A stretch of DNA of 64,000 bases from an uncultured Phascolarctobacterium sp. (GCA_900544795.1 UQWM01000010.1:1-64000); one strand, 5' to 3'; counted from the stretch's first letter, positions 24,228-34,237 are shown. A program made the numbers and translations. Notes: generated from the letters alone by a model not told the origin.

Positions 24228-24623
24228 ATGTTAGCACGTAAGTATGATAATTACGCATGGGAAGAAATTGAATATCAACAACCCGCAAAACGGGTACGCA
24301 AGGTCAGGAAGATTGACTATAAACTTGTGCGTCGTCGTGCTGCTGTGCTGGTATTGCTTGTAATAGCAGTTTATTTTGCAGCGGTCGCACGCAGCGAGAG
24401 TTTGGTGCACACCGGAGATAATCTGGTGGCCTTGAAGCAGCAGGAAGCGTCGTTGCTTTTGAAAAATTCGGAGATCAAGATCGAGGTAGAACAGCTGAAG
24501 GGTCCTGAACGGATCACGAGCATTGCTGAAAAACAATTGGGCATGACAGTGGCCCGCAATAATATCTATGTGAAGGCAGATAGCCGCAAGGTCGCTTATG
24601 ACGGCTATGCGTATGCAAAATAA
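24228..24623 (+). CDS. ftsL: Cell-division protein FtsL
   Basis: A 131-residue bitopic protein: basic cytoplasmic N-terminus (about residues 1-42), one TM (VLVLLVIAVYFAAVA), then a periplasmic coiled coil (LKQQEASLLLKNSEIKIEVEQL) and a short GMTVARNN tail. It recruits the septal synthase with FtsB and FtsQ. Identity rests on position, size and topology, since FtsL sequence is poorly conserved. It is not followed by the usual ftsI. Confidence 0.85.
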   Translation: MLARKYDNYAWEEIEYQQPAKRVRKVRKIDYKLVRRRAAVLVLLVIAVYFAAVARSESLVHTGDNLVALKQQEASLLLKNSEIKIEVEQLKGPERITSIAEKQLGMTVARNNIYVKADSRKVAYDGYAYAK

Positions 24624-24651
24624 TCGTTTCATAGCCTTCTTACTAAAAATA

Positions 24652-24699
24652 TGCTATAATATATGAAGATTTTAGAAGGCAGCCTAAATACAGGCTGCC
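24652..24699 (+). promoter_or_regulatory. Internal promoter and hairpin before murE
   Basis: TGCTATAAT (24652-24660) is an extended -10. It is followed by an 8-bp hairpin (GGCAGCCT 24678-24685, AGGCTGCC 24692-24699) and CTTTCACTTTT, which looks like a weak terminator or attenuator. The pair occupies the spot where ftsI is usually found. Confidence 0.55.
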
Positions 24700-24723
24700 C
24701 TTTCACTTTTGGAGGTATGACGT

Positions 24724-26205
24724 ATGCAAAAGTCGTTACAGGAAATTGTGACCGTACTGCCTGAGGTTCAGGTTATTGGTGCGGCTGATAAAATCATTAC
24801 CGACGTAACTGCCGATTCGCGCGAGGTTAAAGAGGGCAGCTTGTTTATTTGCCTGAAGGGCGCGCATGTGGACGGACATAAATATTTGGTGCAGGCTGCT
24901 GCCAGCGGCGCTACCGCTGCTTTGGTAGAGGATGTGCCGGAGGTTTGCCCCGCAGGGCTGACGCTGCTGAAGGTGGCTGATACCCGTGCGGCGATGGAGC
25001 TTGCGGCGCCGTTTTTCTATGATTATCCGGGCAAGACTATGCGGATGATTGGCGTGACAGGCACTAACGGGAAGACTACGACTACGAATATCGTGCGCGC
25101 TATTTTGCGCAGGGCAGGCTTTAAAGTAGGCCTGATCGGCACTATCAATATTATGATCGAGGACGAGGCTATCGCAGCCCATAACACTACGCCTGACGTA
25201 GTAGATTTGCAGCGCGCGTTGCACAGCATGAAGGAGGCCGGCTGCCAGTATGTGGTGATGGAGGTTTCTTCGCATGCTTTGGCGCTTGGTCGTGTGGCTG
25301 GCTGCGAGTTTGATACTGCCGTGCTGACGAATATCACGCAGGACCATTTGGATTTTCATAAAACTTTAGAGAATTACCGTGATGCGAAGGGTTTGTTGTT
25401 TGAGCACCTGCACGAGGGCAAAAAAGAAAATAAAACTGCTGTTTTTAATATGGACGATGCCAGTTCGCCGCTTTTACGGGCACGCACTAAAACCAGGGTG
25501 CTGACTTACGGCGAGGGACGTGATAATGATATTTTCCCGCTGTTTTTTAAGGTGGAAGCCAAGCAGATGCGGCTGCAACTGCATACCCCTGTAGGCGAGA
25601 TGGATTTATTACTGAAAATTACCGGCGAGTTTAATGTTTATAATGTGATGGCGGCAGTAGCTGCTGTTTTGGCAGAAAAAATCGATAAAAAAATCATCGT
25701 GGACGTTTTGAATGGTTTTGACGGCGTGCCGGGCCGCTTCCAGCTGGTGGAAGCAGGGCAGCCTTATACTGTTATCGTTGACTATGCCCATACTCCCGAT
25801 GGTTTGGAGAACGTGCTGAAAACCGCACGCAGTATTACCGAGGGTAAGCTGTGGGTGGTGTTTGGCTGCGGCGGCGATCGTGATAATAAGAAGCGCCCGA
25901 TCATGGGCGGTATTGCTTTAGAGCTGGCTGATAAGATCGTGGTGACTTCGGATAATCCCCGTACGGAAAATCCGGCGGCGATAATTGCCGAGATCGCGAC
26001 GGCGCTGGCCAATGTGCCGGAGGGCAAGAGTGTAGAGCTGATAGCTGACCGTCGGGAGGCTATCTGCCATGCTTTGGCTGCGGCGGCTGCTAATGACGTG
26101 ATCATGATCGCCGGCAAGGGACATGAGAATTATCAGATCTTAGCGGATAAGACTATTCACTTTGACGACCGTGAAGTGGTGCAGGAATATTGGGAGAAAA
26201 GGTGA
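24724..26205 (+). CDS. murE: UDP-MurNAc-tripeptide synthetase MurE (mDAP-adding)
   Basis: Adds meso-diaminopimelate to UDP-MurNAc-Ala-Glu. The 493-residue protein has the N-terminal UMP-binding domain with TADSREV, the Walker-type VTGTNGKTTTT (about 110-122), the carbamylated-lysine region (MEVSSHAL) and the C-terminal DNPR motif (SDNPRTENP), which recognises mDAP rather than lysine. GGAGG precedes the ATG. First Mur ligase of a head-to-tail run. Confidence 0.96.
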   Translation: MQKSLQEIVTVLPEVQVIGAADKIITDVTADSREVKEGSLFICLKGAHVDGHKYLVQAAASGATAALVEDVPEVCPAGLTLLKVADTRAAMELAAPFFYDYPGKTMRMIGVTGTNGKTTTTNIVRAILRRAGFKVGLIGTINIMIEDEAIAAHNTTPDVVDLQRALHSMKEAGCQYVVMEVSSHALALGRVAGCEFDTAVLTNITQDHLDFHKTLENYRDAKGLLFEHLHEGKKENKTAVFNMDDASSPLLRARTKTRVLTYGEGRDNDIFPLFFKVEAKQMRLQLHTPVGEMDLLLKITGEFNVYNVMAAVAAVLAEKIDKKIIVDVLNGFDGVPGRFQLVEAGQPYTVIVDYAHTPDGLENVLKTARSITEGKLWVVFGCGGDRDNKKRPIMGGIALELADKIVVTSDNPRTENPAAIIAEIATALANVPEGKSVELIADRREAICHALAAAAANDVIMIAGKGHENYQILADKTIHFDDREVVQEYWEKR

Positions 26206-26209
26206 TTTG

Positions 26210-27595
26210 ATGCTGAGTTTACAGGAGGTGCTGGCGGCTACGGGCGGCCGGTGCGATAATGCAGGCGATATTGTTTTTACCGGGGTCACTACCGATTCGC
26301 GGGTAAAGAGCAGGGGAGAGCTGTTTGTTGCTTTAAGCGGCGAACGGTTTGACGGGCATGAATACTGCCAAATGGCGCTGGCAAACGGCGCGGCGGCCGT
26401 ACTGGTTGCAAAACCCGTGGCCGGGCTGGCCGAGGGAGCCGTGGTGATAACGGTGGCGGATACTTTGCTTGCTTACCAACAGATTGCCCATGCTTACAGG
26501 ATGAGGCATAAAGACCTGAAGGTGGTAGCTATTACTGGCTCTAACGGTAAAACATCGACTAAGGATATGATTGCTGCCTGTTTGGCGACTAAATTCAAAG
26601 TCGTTAAAACGCAGGGCAATTTTAATAATGAGATCGGCTTGCCGAAAACTTTGCTGAGTATCGAGCCTGATACGGAGATTGTTGTGACGGAGATGGGCAT
26701 GCGCGGTTTGGGGCAGATCAAAGAGTTGTGCGATATTGCCAAGCCTGACGTGGCTGTGGTGACTAATGTAGGTGAGACGCATATGGAGCTGCTGGGCAGT
26801 ATGGAAAATATTGCCAAAGCGAAAAGCGAGATCGTTGAGGACCTGACTGCCGCACAGGTGGCGGTGCTGAACGCCGACAATGAATATGTGGCGGCGATGG
26901 CTGATAAAACCAAAGCCAGGGTCGTGACCTACGGTTATTCCGCCAATGCGACTTTTAGGGGCGACAATGTGGTAACAACGGCTCAGGGCAGTGTGTTTAC
27001 CTGTATAAATGCCGCCAGTGGCGAGCGCACAGAAGTGAATATGCCCTTTATTGGCGAGCATAATGTACAAAATGCTTTAGCAGCGATTGCGGCGGCAGCT
27101 ACTTTTGGTGTAAAATTAAATGATAGCGCTAAAGCTTTAACGACTGCAAAACTGACTGGCAGCCGTCAGGAGATAGTGCATATTGGCACGCTGACGGTGA
27201 TAAACGACGCTTATAACGCCAGCCCGGCTTCGATGGAAGCCGCTTTAAAAACACTGCACGAGGCCAAGAAGGCTGAGCAGGGCGCGCGGACGATCGCGGT
27301 TTTAGCGGATATGCTGGAGCTGGGAGATATTTCGGCTGATTCGCACCGCAGGGTAGGACAGTTTGCCGTGCGTGAGAAGGTGGATATTGTGATCGCTTAC
27401 GGTGAGGAGTCGAAGGCGATAGCGGCGGCAGTTGATGCGTTGGGCGGTAAGGCCTATTGGTTTGCTGATCGTGACGGTGCTGCAAAGCTGCTGGACGGAC
27501 TGCTGGAAGCCCATGATGTGGTGCTTTTGAAGGGTTCCCATTCGATGCAGGTTGACGGGCTTTTAGATTTGGTTTTTAAAAATAAACAGCTATAA
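26210..27595 (+). CDS. murF: UDP-MurNAc-pentapeptide synthetase MurF
   Basis: Adds D-Ala-D-Ala to the tripeptide precursor. The 461-residue protein has TTDSRVKSRGELFVAL near the N-terminus, ITGSNGKTSTKDMI (ATP), GNFNNEIGLP and NDAYNASPASMEAAL, all MurF hallmarks. Start at 26210, with AGGTG upstream, 4 bp after the murE stop; the longer in-frame start lies inside murE. Confidence 0.95.
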   Translation: MLSLQEVLAATGGRCDNAGDIVFTGVTTDSRVKSRGELFVALSGERFDGHEYCQMALANGAAAVLVAKPVAGLAEGAVVITVADTLLAYQQIAHAYRMRHKDLKVVAITGSNGKTSTKDMIAACLATKFKVVKTQGNFNNEIGLPKTLLSIEPDTEIVVTEMGMRGLGQIKELCDIAKPDVAVVTNVGETHMELLGSMENIAKAKSEIVEDLTAAQVAVLNADNEYVAAMADKTKARVVTYGYSANATFRGDNVVTTAQGSVFTCINAASGERTEVNMPFIGEHNVQNALAAIAAAATFGVKLNDSAKALTTAKLTGSRQEIVHIGTLTVINDAYNASPASMEAALKTLHEAKKAEQGARTIAVLADMLELGDISADSHRRVGQFAVREKVDIVIAYGEESKAIAAAVDALGGKAYWFADRDGAAKLLDGLLEAHDVVLLKGSHSMQVDGLLDLVFKNKQL

Positions 27596-27615
27596 GATTT
27601 GGAGATTGATAGAAA

Positions 27616-28596
27616 ATGGATTACAGCCTTTGGGGAGCATTGGCGACATCTTTTGTGATCTGCGCGGCCAGCGGGCCGGTGCTGATACCGCTGCTGCATA
27701 AGTTGAAATTTGGACAGAGCATCCGCGACTGCGGGCCGGAGGCCCATCAGAAGAAAAGCGGGACGCCGACAATGGGCGGGCTGATGATATTGACGGCCGT
27801 TTTAGTGGCCGTACTGATATGGTGCAGGCTGACCCCGGCTGTATTGATTGCTTCGCTGCTGACTTTTGGACACGCGCTTATCGGTTTTATCGACGATTAT
27901 ATAAAAGTAGTGATGAAAAGAAATTTGGGACTGACGGCAAAACAGAAGCTGTTTTTACAGTTTTTGCTGGCGGGAGCCTATATTTATTATTTGGAAATGC
28001 AGCCGCATGTCGATTTGGGGTTAAATGTGCCAGGAACCTCGCTTGTGATACCTTTGGGCAGTTTGTATTATGTGCTGGCGTTTTTGCTTTTGGTGGGCAC
28101 TACTAACGCTGTTAACCTTACCGATGGGCTGGACGGCCTGGCGGCTTCGGTAACAGTGCCGGTAACGCTGGCTTATGCTTACATTGCTTACCATGTGGGC
28201 AGTATTGATTTGAGTATTTTTGCTTTGACGCTGACCGGCGCCTGCCTGGGGTTTTTGCTGTTCAACCGTTATCCTGCCAAGGTGTTTATGGGGGATACGG
28301 GTTCGCTGGCTTTGGGCGGTGGCATTGCCGCTTTGGCACTGTTGACGCGGACTGAGCTGTTATTGATAATATTAGGCGGTATTTATGTTATTGAGGCCGC
28401 TTCGGTCATTATCCAGGTGGGTTATTTTAAAAAGACGGGCGGCAAGCGTATTTTCCGCATGACGCCGATCCATCATCATTTTGAACTGGGCGGCTGGAAG
28501 GAAACCAAGGTTGTGAAAATATTTGCCGGCAGCAGTTTGCTGCTGGGTTTAGTGGGCATCGGTTTATGGTGCCTTGGAAACGGAGGCGGCTGCTAA
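27616..28596 (+). CDS. mraY: Phospho-MurNAc-pentapeptide translocase MraY
   Basis: Integral membrane enzyme making lipid I from undecaprenyl phosphate. The 326-residue protein has about ten TM segments. Conserved pieces include HQKKSGTPTMGG, GFIDDYIKV with its Asp pair, NLTDGLDGLA and the histidine stretch PIHHHFELGGWKETKVV. Its TAA overlaps the murD ATG by one base. Confidence 0.97.
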   Translation: MDYSLWGALATSFVICAASGPVLIPLLHKLKFGQSIRDCGPEAHQKKSGTPTMGGLMILTAVLVAVLIWCRLTPAVLIASLLTFGHALIGFIDDYIKVVMKRNLGLTAKQKLFLQFLLAGAYIYYLEMQPHVDLGLNVPGTSLVIPLGSLYYVLAFLLLVGTTNAVNLTDGLDGLAASVTVPVTLAYAYIAYHVGSIDLSIFALTLTGACLGFLLFNRYPAKVFMGDTGSLALGGGIAALALLTRTELLLIILGGIYVIEAASVIIQVGYFKKTGGKRIFRMTPIHHHFELGGWKETKVVKIFAGSSLLLGLVGIGLWCLGNGGGC

Positions 28597-29942
28597 TGGC
28601 TAAGGCGGTTTTGGTATACGGTACCGGTATCAGTGGCTGCGGCGCTGCTGACGCGCTGGCTAAACAGGGGCGCAAAGTGCTTTTATACAATGATAAGCCG
28701 GCGCAGGTCGACGAGGAGCTATTGGCGTTGCTGGCTAAACAGGGCGGCGGTTTGTTTTGCGGCAACGGCGCGGCGCTGCTGCCGGAGGTAGAGCAGATTG
28801 TGCTGTCACCGGGTATTCCCCTGTCTAATCCGCTGACGGATACAGCGGCAGCTTCGGGTATCGAGGTCATCAGCGAGGTGGAGGCGGCTTACCGAGGTTA
28901 CAAGGGGCATATTATCGGTATCACTGGGACTAATGGTAAGACTACTACGACTACTTTGATAGGTGAGATGCTGGAGACTTTGCCGGTGCAGACTGCTGTC
29001 GGCGGCAATATCGGCCAGGCCTTGTCTAAAGAGGTGGAAAACCTGAATGCTGACGCCTGGCTGGCAGCAGAGCTTTCGAGCTTTCAGCTGGAGGGTGTGC
29101 GCGATTTCCGCCCGGATGTGGCGGTTATTTTGAATTTGACGCCTGACCATTTAGACCGCCATCATACGATGGAGGCTTACGGTGAGGCGAAACGCAATAT
29201 TTTTAAAAACCAGACCAGCGAGGATATCGCGGTTTTGAATTATGACGACCCTACTGTGCGCAGCTGGGGTGAGCTGGCGCCATCGAGGGTGTGCTGGTTC
29301 AGCCGCAGGGAGCAGCTCAATCAGGGTGTGTATTTGAATGGCGGTAATTTTATGATCGCCTGGGACAGGCAGTTATATACTGTCTGCCATAAAAAAGACC
29401 TGCGGGTATTTGGCGGGCATAACGAAGAAAATGTACTGGCAGCTATAGCGGCGTGTTTTTTTGCCGGAGTTGCCGTTGAAGATATGAAGAAGGTGCTACT
29501 GGACTTTAAAGGTGTGGAGCATCGGCTGGAATATGTTATGACGGTTGGCGGTGTGCCTTATTATAATGATTCTAAGGCTACTAATCCCGATTCGACGATT
29601 AAGGCATTGGAGGCTTTTGACGGGCATATCATTCTGCTGGCAGGCGGGCATGATAAAATGACTGAACTGGAGCCGATGATGAAGCTGGTGCAGGCTAAAA
29701 CTGATGTGCTGATTTTACTGGGCGAGGCTAAGGAACGATTTTATGAAGCAGCGGTAGCGGCAGGTGTGCAGGATATCAGAAAAGTGGCTACGATGGACGA
29801 AGCGGTGCAGCTGGCTCACGCAATAGCATCGACGCCGCAGGTGGTGCTGCTTTCACCGGCCTGCTCGTCTTATGATATGTTTAAAAATTTCCCGGCGCGC
29901 GGCTGTTATTTTAAAGAGCTGGTCGCGGCATTGCCCAAGTAA
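28596..29942 (+). CDS. murD: UDP-MurNAc-L-Ala-D-Glu ligase MurD
   Basis: Adds D-glutamate to UDP-MurNAc-Ala. The 448-residue protein has the N-terminal VYGTGISGCGAAD, the ATP loop ITGTNGKTTTTTL, ELSSFQLEGV and the C-terminal YNDSKATNPDST and LSPACSSYDMFKNF motifs. ATG 28596 is chosen because GGAGGC precedes it; an earlier ATG lies inside mraY. ftsW, often next, is missing. Confidence 0.96.
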   Translation: MAKAVLVYGTGISGCGAADALAKQGRKVLLYNDKPAQVDEELLALLAKQGGGLFCGNGAALLPEVEQIVLSPGIPLSNPLTDTAAASGIEVISEVEAAYRGYKGHIIGITGTNGKTTTTTLIGEMLETLPVQTAVGGNIGQALSKEVENLNADAWLAAELSSFQLEGVRDFRPDVAVILNLTPDHLDRHHTMEAYGEAKRNIFKNQTSEDIAVLNYDDPTVRSWGELAPSRVCWFSRREQLNQGVYLNGGNFMIAWDRQLYTVCHKKDLRVFGGHNEENVLAAIAACFFAGVAVEDMKKVLLDFKGVEHRLEYVMTVGGVPYYNDSKATNPDSTIKALEAFDGHIILLAGGHDKMTELEPMMKLVQAKTDVLILLGEAKERFYEAAVAAGVQDIRKVATMDEAVQLAHAIASTPQVVLLSPACSSYDMFKNFPARGCYFKELVAALPK

Positions 29943-29960
29943 AGGCTAGGAGGAAAGACC

Positions 29961-31064
29961 GTGAAAGTTATACTTTCGGGAGGCGGTACGGGCGGGCACA
30001 TTTACCCGGCTCTGACTATTGCCGACCAGATCAAAGCGCTCCGTCCTGATGCGGAGATCACTTTTGTGGGAACAAGGCAGGGGCTGGAGAAGGATATAAT
30101 TCCCCGCTATGGCTATAAACTGGAATTTATTGACGTGGCAGGCTTCAAACGCAGTTTGAGCTTTGATACGCTGCGTTCTGGCGTTAAGCTGATGCAGGGC
30201 TTAAAAGATGCCTACAGTCTGCTGGACAGGCTGAAACCTGACCTGGTTATCGGTACCGGAGGTTATGTCTGCGGGCCGATCGTCTTTTTAGCGGCGCTGA
30301 AGGGCATTCCTGCCTGTATTCAGGAGCAGAACGCGATGCCGGGTGTGACCAATAAGATTTTGGCACGTTATGTGAAAAAGGTGTTTTTAGGTTACGGTGA
30401 GGCTGAAAAATATTTCGGCGGTTCGTCGAAAAAGATTTTTACCGGCAACCCGATCCGCAGTGAGATCATGCAGAATAAACGCAAGGACGCTGTTGTGGAA
30501 ATGGGTCTGGACCCGGGCAAGAAAACGATTTTGGTATCGGGCGGCAGCCGGGGAGCGCGCAGTATCAATAACGCTATGCAATATGTGGAACGCGAACTTT
30601 CAGGCCGCTCTGACGTGCAGGTGATGCACGCTACGGGCGAAGTGAATTACGAATTTTATATGTCGGAAATAAAGAAGGGCGGACCGCTGGAGGATAATAT
30701 CATTATCCGGCCGTATCTGCATAATATGCCGATGGCTTTGGCTGCGGCAGACTTGGCGGTGTTCCGTGCCGGCGCTATTGGTTTAGCGGAGCTTGCGGCA
30801 AAGGGTGTGCCGGCGATTTTGGTGCCGTACCCTTATGCGACTGCCAACCATCAGGAGTTCAATGCCAAGGCTGTGGAAGCAGCCGGAGCGGCGAAAGTCA
30901 TTTTGGATAAAGATTTGACAGGTGAGAATTTGCTGGAAGAGATAGAGAAATTACTGATCAGCGATAACGGGCTGCAGGCTATGAAAAAGGCCGCAAAAAG
31001 CTTGGGAAGACCTGATGCGGCGGCGGAGATCGCGCAGCAGGCGCTGAATATGGTAAGAAAATGA
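29961..31064 (+). CDS. murG: Lipid II synthase MurG
   Basis: GT28 glycosyltransferase at the inner face of the membrane that adds GlcNAc to lipid I. The 367-residue protein has SGGGTGGHIYPALTIAD at the N-terminus, a second Gly-rich loop (VSGGSRGARSINNAM) and the nucleotide-sugar-binding FRAGAIGLAELAAKG. GTG start after AGGAGG. Confidence 0.96.
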   Translation: MKVILSGGGTGGHIYPALTIADQIKALRPDAEITFVGTRQGLEKDIIPRYGYKLEFIDVAGFKRSLSFDTLRSGVKLMQGLKDAYSLLDRLKPDLVIGTGGYVCGPIVFLAALKGIPACIQEQNAMPGVTNKILARYVKKVFLGYGEAEKYFGGSSKKIFTGNPIRSEIMQNKRKDAVVEMGLDPGKKTILVSGGSRGARSINNAMQYVERELSGRSDVQVMHATGEVNYEFYMSEIKKGGPLEDNIIIRPYLHNMPMALAAADLAVFRAGAIGLAELAAKGVPAILVPYPYATANHQEFNAKAVEAAGAAKVILDKDLTGENLLEEIEKLLISDNGLQAMKKAAKSLGRPDAAAEIAQQALNMVRK

Positions 31065-31080
31065 CGGAGGAGGGCTTTTA

Positions 31081-32460
31081 GTGCTTAAAGGTCTGCAAAA
31101 CATTCATTTTATCGGTATCGGAGGAGCCGGTATGAGTGCTATTGCGCATGTGCTGCTCAAACGGGGCTATCAGGTATCAGGGTCTGACCTGAATGCCGGC
31201 CATATGGGGGCGAAGCTTGCTCAAGACGGCGCTTTGGTTTATATGGGTCATGCCGAATGCCAGGTCGACGGTATCGACGCCGTAGTCATATCCACCGCTA
31301 TCCATCAAAACAACCCCGAGCTGATGGAGGCTAAAAAACGCAATTTACCTATTCTGCATCGCTCTGACGTTTTGGCTGAGATCATCAACCACGCCGACGG
31401 CGTGGCTGTGGCAGGCGCGCATGGTAAAACTACTACCAGCGCTATGATTTCCTGTATTGCTGCGGCGTCAGAGGTAGATCCTACGATCATCATCGGCGGC
31501 GAGGTGGGCAGCCTGGGCGGTAACGCACGTAATGGCTCCGGCCCGTATGTGATCGCCGAAGCTGATGAGAGTGACGGATCTTTTTTGAAGTTTTATCCTA
31601 AATACGCTGTCGTGACGAATATCGAAAATGATCATATGGATCATTATGGCAGTGAAGAAAATATCTATCTGGCCTTCAAACAGTTCCTGGGGAACATTAA
31701 AGAGGGCGGCGCTGCTATTTTGTGCATGGACAGTCCGAAGCTGCGGAAGCTGGCTGAAGAAACGGATGTGCCAGTTATCAGCTATGGTTTGGAAAATGAA
31801 GCGGCCCGTTATCAGGCCAGGAATGTAGAGTACAGCGTTAGCGGGACCAGCTATGATTTATATGTGGATGATACCCTGGTGAGCAGGGTGGAGCTGATCG
31901 TGCCGGGGCAGCATAATGTGCTGAACTCTCTGGGAGCGATCGCTACGGCGCAGGCGATGGAGATACCGCTTGACTGCATACTGCCGGCGCTGAAGACGTT
32001 TAGCGGCGCCAGACGGCGTTTTGAAACTAAGGGCCGTGTGGACGATATCTGGGTGGTAGACGATTATGCCCACCATCCGACGGAGATAGGCGTGACTTTG
32101 AAGGCCGCGCGCCAGACACAGCCGAAACGGCTGATCTGTGCTTTTCAGCCGCATCGTTATACACGCACTAAGCTGCTGTTTGAAGAATTCAGTCGCTGCT
32201 TTGCTGATTGCGATCAGCTGATACTGACAGATATTTATTCTGCCGGTGAGTTCCCTATCGATGGTGTGAGCGGTGCTTCGTTGGCAGACGCTGTAACGGC
32301 GGCCACTAAGCAGCAGGTTACTTTTATCCCTACTTTGCCTAAGGTAGAGGAGTATCTGTTTAGTATTGCCGAACCGGGCGATCTGATTATGACTGTCGGC
32401 GCCGGTGATATTTTTAAGGTCGGCGAAGAACTTGTCAGCGAACTGGAGAGAGGTAGATAA
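31081..32460 (+). CDS. murC: UDP-MurNAc-L-alanine ligase MurC
   Basis: Adds the first amino acid to UDP-MurNAc. The 459-residue protein has IHFIGIGGAGMSAIAHVLL, the ATP loop AGAHGKTTTSAMI, EADESDGSFLKF and DDYAHHPTEI. GTG start with GGAGGG upstream. Its stop overlaps the ddl ATG by one base. Confidence 0.96.
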   Translation: MLKGLQNIHFIGIGGAGMSAIAHVLLKRGYQVSGSDLNAGHMGAKLAQDGALVYMGHAECQVDGIDAVVISTAIHQNNPELMEAKKRNLPILHRSDVLAEIINHADGVAVAGAHGKTTTSAMISCIAAASEVDPTIIIGGEVGSLGGNARNGSGPYVIAEADESDGSFLKFYPKYAVVTNIENDHMDHYGSEENIYLAFKQFLGNIKEGGAAILCMDSPKLRKLAEETDVPVISYGLENEAARYQARNVEYSVSGTSYDLYVDDTLVSRVELIVPGQHNVLNSLGAIATAQAMEIPLDCILPALKTFSGARRRFETKGRVDDIWVVDDYAHHPTEIGVTLKAARQTQPKRLICAFQPHRYTRTKLLFEEFSRCFADCDQLILTDIYSAGEFPIDGVSGASLADAVTAATKQQVTFIPTLPKVEEYLFSIAEPGDLIMTVGAGDIFKVGEELVSELERGR

Positions 32461-33407
32461 TGATGAATAAAAATGATGTTGTCGCAGTCGTTATGGGCGG
32501 ACCTTCGGCAGAGCGCGAGGTTTCGCTGGTAACAGGAGCCGCTATTGCAGGCGCGTTGCGTGAAAAGGGCTACAATGTGACAGAAATAGATCTGGACCCG
32601 AAAAAACTGGCGGAGCAGCTGGAAAAATGCGGCGCTAAGGTGGTGTTCAACGCTGTGCACGGTTTGTACGGTGAAGACGGCCGCTTGTCAGCTGTGCTGG
32701 AAATGCTGGGGATACCTTATACAGGTTCCGGTATGCTGGCCAGTGCCTGGGCAATGGATAAGGCGGTTTCTAAACGTGTTATGCAGGCTGCTGGCATCCC
32801 TACTCCGGCTTCGCTGATTTTTATCAAAGGAGAAGAGTGCGATTACCGCGCCCGGATTATGGAAACTTTTGAAAAACTGCCTGTAGTTATTAAACCTGCT
32901 ACGCAGGGCTCCAGTATCGGCGTAGAGATCGTGAAAGACGAAGCCGAGATTGCTGAGGCTATGGAAAAAGCTTTTACTTATTCCCGTGAGGTTGTGGCAG
33001 AGGAGTTTATCAGCGGCAAGGAGCTGACTGTGGCAATAATGCAGGACAAAGGCGAGCTGACGGCGCTGCCTGTTATCAATATCGTGCCCCATTCCGGCGT
33101 GTACGATTTCCATTCTAAATATACTAAAGGCGAAACGGAATATCTGGTTCCGGCGCCGCTCGACGAGGCTACTACCAGACAAGTGCAGGAGATAGCGCTG
33201 TCAGCTTATAAGATTTTAGGTTGCAGCGGTGTTGCCCGTGCTGACGTGATGCTGGATGCTGAGGGCAAAGGTTATGTGCTGGAAGTGAATACTGTGCCCG
33301 GCATGACGGCTACAAGTTTGGTGCCGCAGGCTGCTGCCGCGGTGGGAATTTCGTTCCCGGAACTGTGCGAGAGGATATTACTGTCGGCATCTTTGGACGA
33401 TAAATAA
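32460..33407 (+). CDS. ddl: D-alanine-D-alanine ligase
   Basis: Makes the D-Ala-D-Ala dipeptide used by MurF. The 315-residue ATP-grasp protein has GGPSAEREVSLVTG, HGLYGEDG, KPATQGSSIGVEIVK and EVNTVPGMTATSLVPQAA. It takes the place in the cluster where murB often sits. It overlaps murC by one base. Confidence 0.95.
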   Translation: MMNKNDVVAVVMGGPSAEREVSLVTGAAIAGALREKGYNVTEIDLDPKKLAEQLEKCGAKVVFNAVHGLYGEDGRLSAVLEMLGIPYTGSGMLASAWAMDKAVSKRVMQAAGIPTPASLIFIKGEECDYRARIMETFEKLPVVIKPATQGSSIGVEIVKDEAEIAEAMEKAFTYSREVVAEEFISGKELTVAIMQDKGELTALPVINIVPHSGVYDFHSKYTKGETEYLVPAPLDEATTRQVQEIALSAYKILGCSGVARADVMLDAEGKGYVLEVNTVPGMTATSLVPQAAAAVGISFPELCERILLSASLDDK

Positions 33408-33447
33408 GTAAGAGAAAATTTTTAGAGAATGAAGTGAGGTGAGAAAG

Positions 33448-34209
33448 GTGCAGTCGACCCGTGACCGTTTACGAAAAGAGCGTAGAAGGCGTCGAGTGCG
33501 CCTTTTGCGGTTCATCTGCTTTTGTATAGTGTGCGTTGCCCTGCTGGCTGCTGGCTGGCAGTGGGTGCGTCAGCCCGGTTTTGCTTTTGGCAGTATTAAT
33601 ATCGAGGGCAGCGACAAGGTAAGCACGAAGGATATTTTACAGATCACCGGCGCACAGGAGCCGGTAAACCTGTTCGTCATATCTCCCTGGCAGGTGGAGA
33701 AGGCGCTGACCCACGACGTAAGGTTTGAAAAAGCCGATGTTGCCTACAGCTGGCCCGGCGTGATGCGGGTAAAGATTACTGAAAGACGCCCGGCCATTTA
33801 TCTGGCATGCTCGTACAAGGGCTATGCCAAGGTCGATTATAACGGCGTGGTGATGCAGGTCAGCGACGGTATCAAGGATGCCAATGCTCCGATTTTATCT
33901 GGTGTGGTGACTGGCAATATTTACTTCGGCGATAAGATTACCGAAAAACAGGTACAGGTGATATTGGAATTTTTGAGCCAGCTGGACAGCGATGTAGTTG
34001 CCCATATTTCCGAGATCGCTGTAGACAAGGATAGTAATGTAAAGTTTTATCTGCAGTATGGTTATCCCATTTTATTAGGCAATGTTTATAATATTATGGA
34101 TAAAATTAATTTATTTGTTACTGTTTTTAATGAAATAAAAGCAAAAAATATCAGGGCGGAATTTATTGACTTGACATTTACGAAGCCATATATTAAATTG
34201 AAACAGTAA
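33448..34209 (+). CDS. ftsQ: Cell-division protein FtsQ (DivIB)
   Basis: A bitopic division protein of about 253 residues: very basic N-terminus, TM near residues 20-42 (LLRFICFCIVCVALLAAGW), a POTRA domain starting FGSINIEGSDKVSTKDIL, then a beta domain. It scaffolds FtsL/FtsB outside the membrane. GTG 33448 is favoured because GAGGTG lies 6 nt before it; a GTG at 33439 in frame is an alternative. Confidence 0.88.
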   Translation: MQSTRDRLRKERRRRRVRLLRFICFCIVCVALLAAGWQWVRQPGFAFGSINIEGSDKVSTKDILQITGAQEPVNLFVISPWQVEKALTHDVRFEKADVAYSWPGVMRVKITERRPAIYLACSYKGYAKVDYNGVVMQVSDGIKDANAPILSGVVTGNIYFGDKITEKQVQVILEFLSQLDSDVVAHISEIAVDKDSNVKFYLQYGYPILLGNVYNIMDKINLFVTVFNEIKAKNIRAEFIDLTFTKPYIKLKQ

Positions 34210-34237
34210 CACAGTAATAAATATTACGGAGGATAAA

